A program made the position numbers and the translations under genes. Below the pieces are notes generated by a model, which did not search any database, was not told where the DNA came from, and saw only the letters and a list, made by a program, of their open reading frames with translations. A stretch of DNA of 64,000 nt from Micromonospora sp. WMMD1120 (lineage in GTDB: Bacteria; Actinomycetota; Actinomycetes; Mycobacteriales; Micromonosporaceae): positions 5,118,001 through 5,182,000 of the forward strand of contig NZ_JARUBO010000005.1 in assembly GCF_029626235.1 (NCBI RefSeq), written 5' to 3'. Below, piece by piece: positions 50,379 through 58,874 of the stretch (position 1 is its first letter; each line of letters opens with the position of its first letter).

Positions 50379-51614
50379 ATGACGGCGGGACGCGGCGTCG
50401 AGTTGCTGCGCCCGCCGATGAGTTCGGGCCGCGCCACGTTCCTGGAGCTCTTCTTCGACCTGGCGTTCGTGGTGGCCCTCACCCAGGTCTCGCACCGATT
50501 CGCCGAGCTGCACGACGACACCGGCTGGGCGCTCGTGCTCGGGCTCGCGCGTACCCTGCTGCTGTTCCTGGCGCTCTGGCTGATCTGGTCACACACCGTC
50601 TGGATCACCAGCCGGTACGAACCGGAGCGGTCGATCATCCAGGCCGTCGTCATCGGCACCATGCTCGCGGGCCTGGTGCTGGCGGTGGCACTGCCGGGCG
50701 CGATGGAGGAGCGGGCGCTGCCGTTCGCCGTCGCGTACCTGGTGGTGATGCTGGTGCGGCCGCTGGTGGTCGCCGCCGCGCTGCGTGGGCACCCGCGGCG
50801 GCTGGTGCCGTTCCGGTTGGCCATCTGGGGGACGGTGAGCGCTCCGCTCTGGCTGGCCGGCGCCTGGGGGCCGGACCACCTTCGGCTGCCGCTGTGGGCC
50901 GCCGCCGTCGCCGTCGACTATCTCGCCTGGGCCCTGGGCTGGCCGGTGCCGCGACTCGGGGCCTCGACGGTGGGCCGCTGGCGGATCGCCGGGTCGCACC
51001 TCGCCGACCGTCACCAGCAGATGGTCCTCGTCGCCCTCGGCGAGTCGATCCTGGTCATCGGCGTGGTGTTCGGCGGTGCGGACTATTCGGCGTCACGGAT
51101 CGCGGCCTTCGTCGTCGCGTTCGCCACCAGCGCGCTGCTCTGGCGGATCTACTTCCACCGCGCCGGTCTGCTGCTCACCGAGGCGCTGGACCGGGCGAGC
51201 TTGCCCGCCCGACTGGGCACGGCCTCGGAGCGTACCCACCTCTTGGTCGTGCTCAGCGTGCTGGTCACCGCCGTCGGCTACGAGATGGTGATCGATCATC
51301 CATTCGGGCCGGCGCGGCCGACCTGGCTGCTGTTCGTCATCGGGGGTCCGGCGCTCTTCCTCGCCGCCCGGATGCGATTGCAGAACCAGATCTTCGGTCA
51401 GGCCACCCGGCCCATGCGGATCGGCGTGGTGGCCCTGCTGCTGTCCACACCGGCGTTGTGGCGTGCGCCGCCGATGGTCGCGCTGAGCGAGGTGGCCGTG
51501 GTGCTGGCGCTGGTCGCGCTCCTCGACGCGCGGGGCAGCCGGCGACACCCGTTGGACGTCCCGGCCGGGCCGCCCGGTCCCGAGGGCTCCGCCGATCGGG
51601 ACATCGAGGCGTGA
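50379..51614 (+). CDS. LtrA-family (low temperature requirement) membrane protein
   Basis: This 411-residue membrane protein has about 11-12 TM helices. It opens with the family hallmark RATFLELFFDLAFVVALTQVSH, and HLADRHQQMVLVALGESIL matches the mid-protein block. ATG 50379 has a GAGGAGGG site. LtrA is named from Listeria growth at low temperature; its biochemical role is not established. Tail-to-tail with a TetR gene, 16 bp apart. Confidence 0.88.
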   Translation: MTAGRGVELLRPPMSSGRATFLELFFDLAFVVALTQVSHRFAELHDDTGWALVLGLARTLLLFLALWLIWSHTVWITSRYEPERSIIQAVVIGTMLAGLVLAVALPGAMEERALPFAVAYLVVMLVRPLVVAAALRGHPRRLVPFRLAIWGTVSAPLWLAGAWGPDHLRLPLWAAAVAVDYLAWALGWPVPRLGASTVGRWRIAGSHLADRHQQMVLVALGESILVIGVVFGGADYSASRIAAFVVAFATSALLWRIYFHRAGLLLTEALDRASLPARLGTASERTHLLVVLSVLVTAVGYEMVIDHPFGPARPTWLLFVIGGPALFLAARMRLQNQIFGQATRPMRIGVVALLLSTPALWRAPPMVALSEVAVVLALVALLDARGSRRHPLDVPAGPPGPEGSADRDIEA

Positions 51615-51630
51615 ACGGCGGCGCTGGCCG

Positions 51631-52239
51631 CTATCGGGTGGGCGTGGACGAGTCCCGGTCGGCGTTGGCGCGCAGCAGCCCGTCGACGCCACGGGTGAAG
51701 GTCTCGGCCACCAGCGCGGGATCGAACAGGCAGCCGGCCGCCATCGCGCCGTCGCGCAGCATGACGAAGTGGCGCGCGGACGGGTCGGCCGACTCCTCGT
51801 GAACCTGCGCCAACAGCCCGGTGAGGGTGCCCAGGAACCACTGCCGGTGGGCGATGACCTCCTTGTGCACCGGGTGGTCGGTGGCGGGGTACTCGGCCGC
51901 CGCGTTCAGGAAGGCGCACCCGCGGAACGTGGGGGACTGGATGTTTGCCCCGATGGCGTCGGCGATGGCGCGGAGCGCGTCGACCGGCGCGGGGTGGGCG
52001 GCGGTGGCCGCGTCGACCATGCCGCGCTCGAGCTGCCGGATCTCCCGCAGGTACGCCAGGATGAGGTCGTCCTTGCTGGGAAAGTGCCGGTAGAACGTGG
52101 CCCGGGTCACATTCGCCTCGGCGACGATCCGGTCGACGCCGACGGCGTGGATCCCCTCGGCGTAGAAGATCCTGCTCGCCGTCTGGAGCAGCCGCAGTCG
52201 CGCCGCGGAGGGCCGGGCCTCGGATTCGGTGCGCGTCAT
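51631..52239 (-). CDS. TetR/AcrR-family repressor with adjacent triple operator
   Basis: This 202-residue protein has the helix-turn-helix LQTASRIFYAEGIHAVGVDR and NVTRATFYRHFPSKDDLI (residues ~18-62). The C-terminal domain, with GCAFLNAAAEYP, matches TetR_C groups of the AcnR/NemR-like kind. It is divergent from a two-gene membrane protein-flavoprotein operon. TAAGAT (complement of 52246-52251) would start transcription at or near the ATG, so the mRNA may be leaderless. Three operator copies in the shared promoter suggest it controls both directions. Confidence 0.9.
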   Translation of the reverse strand: MTRTESEARPSAARLRLLQTASRIFYAEGIHAVGVDRIVAEANVTRATFYRHFPSKDDLILAYLREIRQLERGMVDAATAAHPAPVDALRAIADAIGANIQSPTFRGCAFLNAAAEYPATDHPVHKEVIAHRQWFLGTLTGLLAQVHEESADPSARHFVMLRDGAMAAGCLFDPALVAETFTRGVDGLLRANADRDSSTPTR

Positions 52240-52254
52240 ACCGCCATCTTATCG

Positions 52255-52365
52255 GGTAGAACGTTCGGTCCACCGGGTTGAGGCGCTCCTCACTCCAAAG
52301 GTAGAACGTTCGGTCTTGACGGTGCGTCGTGTCGCGGGCATAGTTGGCGAGACAGAACGATCGGT
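52255..52365. promoter_or_regulatory. Divergent promoter with three TetR operator copies
   Basis: GGTAGAACGTTCGGTC occurs exactly at 52255-52270 and 52300-52315, and AGAACGATCGGT at 52354-52365. Copy 1 lies within the TetR gene promoter. Copy 2 abuts the plus-strand -35 TTGACG (52316-52321), whose -10 is ATAGTT (52340-52345), and copy 3 sits just after the expected start. The core GAACGTTC is palindromic. Confidence 0.75.
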
Positions 52366-52420
52366 ATCGCAAACCGCTGCCGGACGTTCGCCATCCCACG
52401 CCTCCGCCGGAAGGGTCATC

Positions 52421-52981
52421 GTGACCACCATCGCTGCTTCGCCCGGTCTCTCCCGCCCCGCCGCCGCCCTGCGGCGGCTGTACTTCACCCGCTTCGCCTT
52501 CGCCATCGTCTGGGCGCTCGTGACGATCGCGACCGCCAAGGAGATCACCCCGCTCACCGTGGTGCTGTTCGTGCTCTACCCGCTGTTCGACGTGGGCGCG
52601 GCGATCTACGACCTGCGCGCGACGCGGGCCACCGGCTCGCCGACACTGCTGTACGTGAACATCGCCGTCAGCCTGCTCACCGCCGTCGGCATCGGCGTCG
52701 CCAGCGCCTCCGGCATTCCCGCCGTGCTGCGGGTGTGGGGCGCCTGGGCGGGCGTGGCCGGTCTGGTGCAGTTGGTGGTGGGTGTCACCCGCCGCCGGAT
52801 GGGCGGCCAGTGGCCGATGATCATCAGCGGTGGCATCTCGGTGCTCGCCGGTGGCTCCTTCATCGCCAGCGCCGCCGCGGCGGACCCGGCGCTGACCAAC
52901 GCGGCCGGCTACGCCATCCCCGGCGCGATCTTCTTCCTCGTCGCCGCCATCCGGCTCGGCCGCACCGCGAAGGGCAACTGA
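52421..52981 (+). CDS. Small multi-pass membrane protein (DUF308/HdeD-like)
   Basis: This 186-residue protein starts at GTG 52421 (GGAAGGG site) and contains about six TM segments separated by very short loops, with an internal repeat of three-helix units, as in HdeD/DUF308 proteins. It is the first gene of an operon controlled by the divergent TetR, one base before the flavoprotein gene. Its role may be membrane stress or redox-related; this is inferred from the partner. Confidence 0.72.
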   Translation: MTTIAASPGLSRPAAALRRLYFTRFAFAIVWALVTIATAKEITPLTVVLFVLYPLFDVGAAIYDLRATRATGSPTLLYVNIAVSLLTAVGIGVASASGIPAVLRVWGAWAGVAGLVQLVVGVTRRRMGGQWPMIISGGISVLAGGSFIASAAAADPALTNAAGYAIPGAIFFLVAAIRLGRTAKGN

Positions 52982-52982
52982 C

Positions 52983-54404
52983 ATGACGACAATCGAGTAC
53001 GACGTCGTCGTGATCGGCGCGGGTCCGGTCGGGGAGAACGTCGCCGACCGGGTGGTCCGGGGTGGCCTGACCGCCGCCGTGATCGAGCGGGAGCTGGTTG
53101 GCGGCGAGTGCTCGTACTGGGCCTGCATGCCGACCAAGGCGCTGCTGCGAAGCGCGTCCGCGCTGCGGGCGGCGCGTCACCTCCCGGGCGCCCGGGAGGC
53201 GGTGACGGGCAACCTGGACGCCGCCGCGGTGCTCGCCCGCCGGGACTCGTTCGCCGCGCACTGGAAGGACGACGGGCAGGTGTCCTGGCTCGACTCGGCG
53301 GGCATCGCCCTGCACCGCGGCCACGGGCGGATCGTCGCGGCCCGGGTCGTCGAGGTCACCGACGCCGACGGCGGCACCACCAGACTGACCGCGCGGCACG
53401 CGGTGGTCGTCGCGACCGGCAGTGGCGCGCTGCTGCCGGACATCCCCGGTCTGCGCGAGGCGGCCCCCTGGTCCAGCCGCGAGGCCGCCTCGGCCCACTC
53501 GGTCCCCCGCCGACTCGCCATCATCGGCGGTGGCGTGGTGGCGTCCGAGATGGCGACCGCGTTCGCCGCTCTGGGGTCCTCGGTGACGATGCTGGCCCGG
53601 GACCGGGTGCTGCCGACGGTCGAGCCGTTCGCCAGTGAGCTGGTGACCGACTCGCTGCGCGCTGCCGGCGTCTCGGTACGCGTCGGCGCGGCGGCCGTCG
53701 CCGTTCGCCGCGACGAGAGCGGGACGGTGCACGTCGTCACCGCCGAGGGCGAGCCGGTGGACGCCGACGAGGTGTTGGTGGCTGTCGGCCGGACGCCGAA
53801 CACCCAGGACCTCGGCCTGGAGACCGTCGGGCTGACCCCCGGCGCCTGGCTGCCGGTCGACGACACGCTGCGCGTCGTCGGCGGCGGGGGGTGGCTGTAC
53901 GCCGCCGGTGACGTGAACCGGCGGGTCCTCCTGACCCACCAGGGCAAGTACCAGGCACGCGCGGTCGGCGACGTGATCGTCGCCCGGGCGACGGGGGAGG
54001 CGGTCGAGGACGGCCGCTGGGGCCGGCACGTGGCAACGGCCGACGAGCGCGCCGTGCCACAGGTGGTCTTCACCGACCCGGAGATCGCGTCGGTGGGGCT
54101 GACCGCGGCCGCGGCCGAGGCCGCCGGGCTACGGGTCCGCGTCGTGGACCACGACCTGGGCGCGGTCGCCGGGGCCGCGCTGCACGCCGACGGCTACCGG
54201 GGACGGGCCCGGATGGTGGTCGACGAGGACCGCGGGGTGATCGTGGGTTGCACGTTCGCCGGCCCGGACGTCGCCGAACTGATCCACGCCGCGACGATCG
54301 CCATCGTCGGCGAGGTCCCGCTGGACCGCCTGTGGCACGCGGTTCCGGCGTACCCGACAGTCAGCGAGGTCTGGCTGCGCCTGCTGGAGACCTACGGCCG
54401 GTGA
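52983..54404 (+). CDS. Class I pyridine nucleotide-disulfide oxidoreductase
   Basis: This 473-residue FAD/NAD(P) protein has an N-terminal GAGPVGENVADRVV FAD motif, a redox-active Cys pair GGECSYWACMPTKAL (C-x4-C), a second Rossmann motif GGGVVASEMATAF and the C-terminal dimerisation domain with HAVPAYPTVSE. It belongs with dihydrolipoamide dehydrogenase/mercuric reductase-like enzymes. No lipoyl-complex, mer or glutathione genes are adjacent, so the physiological disulfide or electrophile is unknown. TetR control suggests stress induction. Confidence 0.9.
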   Translation: MTTIEYDVVVIGAGPVGENVADRVVRGGLTAAVIERELVGGECSYWACMPTKALLRSASALRAARHLPGAREAVTGNLDAAAVLARRDSFAAHWKDDGQVSWLDSAGIALHRGHGRIVAARVVEVTDADGGTTRLTARHAVVVATGSGALLPDIPGLREAAPWSSREAASAHSVPRRLAIIGGGVVASEMATAFAALGSSVTMLARDRVLPTVEPFASELVTDSLRAAGVSVRVGAAAVAVRRDESGTVHVVTAEGEPVDADEVLVAVGRTPNTQDLGLETVGLTPGAWLPVDDTLRVVGGGGWLYAAGDVNRRVLLTHQGKYQARAVGDVIVARATGEAVEDGRWGRHVATADERAVPQVVFTDPEIASVGLTAAAAEAAGLRVRVVDHDLGAVAGAALHADGYRGRARMVVDEDRGVIVGCTFAGPDVAELIHAATIAIVGEVPLDRLWHAVPAYPTVSEVWLRLLETYGR

Positions 54405-54407
54405 CGG

Positions 54408-55829
54408 TCAGCCCAGGAACACCTGGACGAGGACCAGCACGGCCAGCAGCGCCGGCCCCCGCGAGCCCTGCCGCAGCAGGTCGACGGGGATCATCCCGAA
54501 CGGCGTGTTGACGGTCGCGCCACCGTAGTCGATCGGCGGGCGGGTGCCGGCCCGGAACGCGGCTGCCACCACGCCGAGCGCCAGCGTCGGGGCCAGCCAC
54601 GCCGGGCCGGGGTCGACGGTCGGCACCGTCAGCAACCACCACAGGCCCGCGCCGACCGCCGGCACCACCACGTGGATCCCGCGCAGCAGCGCGTCGCTGC
54701 CGCCGAGGGCCCGGCGCAGCCCCGGCGACCGGCTGACCGCCCGCAGGCCGCCGGTCAGCCGGTCGGCGGCGAGGTACGCGAGGACCACCTGCGCGGCCCC
54801 GGCCAACCCCGGCAGGGCGAGCGCGGCAGCGTACTGCACGCCGAGCAGCGTCGCCCAGATCAGCACCGCGCTCGGGTGCCGGCGCAGCCGGCGGACGTCG
54901 GCCTGGATCAGCGCCCACCAGGCGGGGCCGGGCAGGAACCGGCGGCTGCGCACCCGGCCGATCCGACGCCACCGCCGGCTCTCCACCAGCCCGGCGAGCA
55001 GGCTCGGGTCCAGCAGGATGGTGGCCGTGGCGGCGGCGTTGGCGAACTGCGCGCCGGTGGTCAGCGTGGCGCGGTCGACCCGGGGCAGCGCGCGTACCGC
55101 GAGGATCGTCCCCACCACCGCCAGCGGCGCCGCGACCGCGACCAGCGCGAGCGTCGGCGTCGCCGCCGGGCGGGGCAGCCCGTCGCCGATACCGCCGGCG
55201 AGCACCACGGCGGCGGTGATCACCGCCGCCGCCACCATCGGCACCGCGCCGGCCAGCGTGGGCCACCGCCGACCCGACCGGCTGCTCTGGGCCACGACGC
55301 TGAGCGCCAGCGCGGACGCGCCCCACCCCGCGCCGGCCGCCGCCGCCCAGCCCAGGGCCGGCGCCTCGCCGACCCCGCCGAGCGCCGCCACGCCCACGCC
55401 GAGCCCGGCGGCGCCGGCCGCCGCCCCCAACAGCAGGAGGACGAAGCGCGGCGCCAGCCAGGCCCGCCGGTCCACCGGCGCGCTCGTCGCCCAGCTCTGC
55501 GTGGCCGGGGTGACCAGCAACGGGCCGAGCGCGCGCAGACCACGCCAGGCGAGACCGGCGCCGGCCAGCAGCGCGGCCACCACCAACCACCAGCGCACCC
55601 CCGGCTCCGCCTGCCCCACGGTGGGGGAGTTGAGCAGGTTACGGCTGGCGCTGATCGCGAACCAGCCGTACATGCCGGTGAACAGCACGATGACGTACGC
55701 GTCGCCCAGCACGTCGCCGAGCGAATGGTCGTGGTGCCGGCTGCGGGCCCGGCGCAGGCGTCTGCGCAGTTGCCGGGCGGTCGGCACAGCGGTGGGAGTC
55801 GCGGCGACGGTCGCCGGCGGGGCGCTCAC
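54408..55829 (-). CDS. ABC exporter membrane subunit (DUF6297-like)
   Basis: This 473-residue protein starts at GTG 55829, overlapping the ATPase stop; the longer frame is shadow. It has 10-12 hydrophobic segments and basic interhelix loops (RRRLRRARSRHHDH, ESRRWRRIGRVRSRRF). It resembles the large actinobacterial permeases I know as DUF6297, always beside an ATPase. It is probably the membrane part of an ABC-2-like exporter. Its stop is only 3 bp from the stop of the convergent flavoprotein gene. Confidence 0.75.
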   Translation of the reverse strand: MSAPPATVAATPTAVPTARQLRRRLRRARSRHHDHSLGDVLGDAYVIVLFTGMYGWFAISASRNLLNSPTVGQAEPGVRWWLVVAALLAGAGLAWRGLRALGPLLVTPATQSWATSAPVDRRAWLAPRFVLLLLGAAAGAAGLGVGVAALGGVGEAPALGWAAAAGAGWGASALALSVVAQSSRSGRRWPTLAGAVPMVAAAVITAAVVLAGGIGDGLPRPAATPTLALVAVAAPLAVVGTILAVRALPRVDRATLTTGAQFANAAATATILLDPSLLAGLVESRRWRRIGRVRSRRFLPGPAWWALIQADVRRLRRHPSAVLIWATLLGVQYAAALALPGLAGAAQVVLAYLAADRLTGGLRAVSRSPGLRRALGGSDALLRGIHVVVPAVGAGLWWLLTVPTVDPGPAWLAPTLALGVVAAAFRAGTRPPIDYGGATVNTPFGMIPVDLLRQGSRGPALLAVLVLVQVFLG

Positions 55830-56449
55830 CGGCCGATCTCGATGCGCTCGTCGACCACGGCGTCGATCAGCTCGGGGTCGTGCGAGGCCATCAGCACTGC
55901 CGTGCCGGCGTCCCGTTCCCGCAGCAGCCGGTCGGCGAGCCACTGCCGGCCCCGTACGTCGAGGCGCTGTTCCGGCTCGTCCAGGATCAACACCCGGCGG
56001 GGCCGGACGAAACACGACGCCAGCGCCAGCCGGCGGCGCTGCCCGCTGGACAGGGTCACCGGCAGTTGGTCGCGGGCCGGCTCCAGACCCAGCTCGGCGA
56101 GGACCTCCCCGACCGGCTCGGCGTCACCCCCGTGGGCGTACGCGACCAGCTCCAGGTGCTCGACCACCGAAAGGTCAGGAAAGAAGTCGATGTCGTCCAG
56201 GGCCGCCGCCACCATGGCCCGCACCTGCGGATCGGTCTCGTCGGCCCGGCGACCCTGCACCAGCACCTCGCCCTCGTCCGGCCGGTCGGCGCCGACGACG
56301 CAGCGCAGCAGTGTGGTCTTGCCGCTGCCGTTGGGGCCCAGCACCACGGCGATCCGGCCGGCCGGGAGCGTGAAGCTCACGTCGTCGAGCACGACCAGGT
56401 TCCCGAAGTTACGGCTGAGGCCCCGTACGGTGAGCGCGTCCACGATCAC
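55826..56449 (-). CDS. ABC transporter ATPase
   Basis: This 207-residue ATPase has Walker A GPNGSGKTT, signature LSSGQRRRLALAS, Walker B VLILDEP and an H-loop ASHDPE, all intact. GTG 56449 is used; GTG 56443 is equally possible. It is coupled by a 4-nt overlap to the membrane subunit. It contrasts with the degenerate ATPase encoded at 61908-62576. Confidence 0.9.
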   Translation of the reverse strand: MIVDALTVRGLSRNFGNLVVLDDVSFTLPAGRIAVVLGPNGSGKTTLLRCVVGADRPDEGEVLVQGRRADETDPQVRAMVAAALDDIDFFPDLSVVEHLELVAYAHGGDAEPVGEVLAELGLEPARDQLPVTLSSGQRRRLALASCFVRPRRVLILDEPEQRLDVRGRQWLADRLLRERDAGTAVLMASHDPELIDAVVDERIEIGR

Positions 56450-56489
56450 AGAGTCTCGCAGAGCCCCGCCAGCGACCAACCGGGGCGAC

Positions 56490-58874
56490 CTAGGTCACGC
56501 GGTCGTCAGTGTCCACCTCCAGTCGCGCGGCGGCGGCGGCGCGGCTCGCGTCGTCGGCGACGTCCTCGGCGACGGACGCCGCCTCCTTCCAGTGCCGCCG
56601 CGCGTCGGTGTGCTCGCCCAGCGCGGCGCACGCGTCGCCCAGGTAGAGCAGGGTACGGGCCAGTCCGGCGGTCGGCTGCGTCTGCCTGCGCAGCCGACGG
56701 CTCTCGGTCAGCAGCTCGTGCGCCGTGCGCGCCTGCCCCGGGCTGCTGCGCAGCAGCGTCGCCCCGGCGTTGAGCAGGGCGGTGGCCCGGCTGGTCGGAT
56801 CGTTCACCGACTCGTACTCGCGCAGCGCGGCCCGCCACGCCTGGGCGGCGTCCAGGTGCTCGCCGAGCGCGGCGTGCACCAGCACCAGGTTGGTCAGCGC
56901 CGCCGCGTACCCGCGCGCGTCACCCACCGAGCGGAACGTGTTCGCCGCCCGCACCAGGTGGTGGTGCGCCGCGTCCAGCTCACCCCGGGCCAACTGCGCC
57001 GCGCCCAGGCCCAGGTCGGTCAGGGCGTGCCCGGCCCGGTCGGCCCCGGAGCGGTGCCGCCGGGACATCTCCAGGTGCTCCACCGCGTCGTCGAGCTGCC
57101 CCAGGTCGAGCAGGGCCAGACCGAGGTTCATCCGGGCCTGGGCGGTGCCCCGGCGCCCCCGTTCGTTGACGGCGAGGGTCAGCGCGGCGGCCGCCCCCTG
57201 CGGGTCGTGCCGGCGTCGGCGCAGCACACCCAGCTCGTTGTGCGCCCACCCGGCGATCTCCGGACGGTCGTCCGCGGTCGGGGTGGCCAGCACGGTGCGG
57301 CAGACCTGCTCCCACTCGTCCAGCCGCTCGGTGTACGCCAGCCACCCGCACAGCGCCACGGCCAGCCGGAACCACCACCGGCGCACCCGCCGCGGCAGCG
57401 TCTCGGCCGCGCCCGCCGGCACCCCTACCACCGCCCGCAGCAGCTCCTGGTGCAGGTCGAACCAGCCGTACGGGTCGTCGTCCAGCGGCAGCGACCACTC
57501 CCGGTCCGGCGGGGCGCCGAGCACCGCCAGGTTGGCCGCGTGCCGCTCCGCCCGGCGCGCCAGGTGCCGGGTCAACCGGGCCTGGGCGGCGACCCGGGCC
57601 CGCACCGGGTCGGCGTCGCGCAGGTGCAGTCGGGCGCTGGCGGCGAGCAGGGGGCGGATCTCGTACCGGTCGCCGGGCGCGCCGTCCACGAACGCGGCGG
57701 CGGCCAACCGGTCCAGCAGGTCGGTCACCCGCTCGGGGTGCCGCCCGGCCAGCGCGGCGATGGTCGGACGGTCCACCGGGGCGGGAACCAGCGACATCAG
57801 CCGGTACAACCGGCGGGCCTCGCGGGGCAACGCCCGGTAGGCGGTGTCCCGCTCGGTGACCAGGCGGGCCGCCGGTGAGACGGCGAGCCGTTGGTGCGGT
57901 GGCGTCTGCACCGCGCGGCGCAGCGCGTCCAGCACGTCGGCGTGCCGCCAGCCGTGCTGGGCGGTGCGGTAGCCGAGGGCGCGGACGGTGCGCGGTTGCC
58001 GCCCGCACAGGTCGACGATCTCGGCCACCGCCGGATCGGTACGCGGGTCGGGCCGGTGTACCCGGGCGGCGGGCGCCGCCCCGCCCGCTGTCGCGAACAG
58101 CTCCACCGCCTCGGAGGTGCCCGGTTCGGCGATCCAGTGCGCGACGACGCCCTTCAGACCGACCAGCGCCGGACCGCCGGCGAGCAGCAGCCGGCAGGTG
58201 CGGGCGGTGGGCGGCAACAGCGGGCGCACCTGGTCCGGGCGGTCGACGTTGTCCAGCACCAGCAGGATCGCGCGCCCGTCGAGCTGGCCGCGCAGCGCGT
58301 CGGCGGCGGCGGCGAGCGCGTCCGGTCGGCCGGAGGTCGGTGCCGCGGTGCCCAGGATGCGGGCCAGCGCGGTGAGCACCTCTTTCGCCGAGCGGGGCCG
58401 ACCACGGCGGCGCAGATCCAGGTAGAGCTGCCCGTCCGGGAAGTCCTCCCGGCACCGGTTGGCGGCCTCCACGGCGCAGGCCGAGGTGCCCACCGCCCGC
58501 CGGCCCAGCACCGCCACCGCGTGTTCCCGGGCGAGCAACCCGACCACCGTCTCGACGTGCTCGCCGCGACCGGTGAACTCGGCGGTGTAGGGCAGGGTCG
58601 GCGTACCGGTGGTCGGCGCGGCGAGCACGTCCGTCGGTTCCGGGTCGACCTGCCGGTCGGCCCGGCGGCGGCGCACCTCGTACACCAGGTAGCCGACGAC
58701 GCTGCCGGCGGCCAGCACGATCGTCGCCGGCCCGAGCAGGTCGGCGGCCAGCTCGGACAAAAGGTTTCCGGCAAGGTTGCTGGCCACGTTGGCGAGGATG
58801 CTGCCGACCACCCCGCCGATGGCGATCAACGCCGGCCAGCGCGAGCCACCCCGCCCCCCGCCCGGCCGGGTCAC
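56490..58874 (-). CDS. Membrane-anchored STAND-type NTPase with TPR array and degenerate P-loop
   Basis: This 794-residue protein starts at GTG 58874, overlapping the permease stop by 4 nt. It has two hydrophobic segments (~14-62), then an NB-ARC-like domain with FTGRGEHVETVVGLL, P-loop GRRAVGTS (Gly124 to Ser131), where the lysine is replaced by Thr130, and an intact Walker B ILLVLDNVD. A winged-helix region (~365-460) is followed by eight or so TPR-like repeats (ARMNLGLALLDLGQLDDAVE, LTNLVLVHAALGEHLDAAQA). Such proteins act as signal-controlled switches or scaffolds. It is the fourth gene of a cassette otherwise made of ABC-importer parts. Confidence 0.85.
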   Translation of the reverse strand: MTRPGGGRGGSRWPALIAIGGVVGSILANVASNLAGNLLSELAADLLGPATIVLAAGSVVGYLVYEVRRRRADRQVDPEPTDVLAAPTTGTPTLPYTAEFTGRGEHVETVVGLLAREHAVAVLGRRAVGTSACAVEAANRCREDFPDGQLYLDLRRRGRPRSAKEVLTALARILGTAAPTSGRPDALAAAADALRGQLDGRAILLVLDNVDRPDQVRPLLPPTARTCRLLLAGGPALVGLKGVVAHWIAEPGTSEAVELFATAGGAAPAARVHRPDPRTDPAVAEIVDLCGRQPRTVRALGYRTAQHGWRHADVLDALRRAVQTPPHQRLAVSPAARLVTERDTAYRALPREARRLYRLMSLVPAPVDRPTIAALAGRHPERVTDLLDRLAAAAFVDGAPGDRYEIRPLLAASARLHLRDADPVRARVAAQARLTRHLARRAERHAANLAVLGAPPDREWSLPLDDDPYGWFDLHQELLRAVVGVPAGAAETLPRRVRRWWFRLAVALCGWLAYTERLDEWEQVCRTVLATPTADDRPEIAGWAHNELGVLRRRRHDPQGAAAALTLAVNERGRRGTAQARMNLGLALLDLGQLDDAVEHLEMSRRHRSGADRAGHALTDLGLGAAQLARGELDAAHHHLVRAANTFRSVGDARGYAAALTNLVLVHAALGEHLDAAQAWRAALREYESVNDPTSRATALLNAGATLLRSSPGQARTAHELLTESRRLRRQTQPTAGLARTLLYLGDACAALGEHTDARRHWKEAASVAEDVADDASRAAAAARLEVDTDDRVT

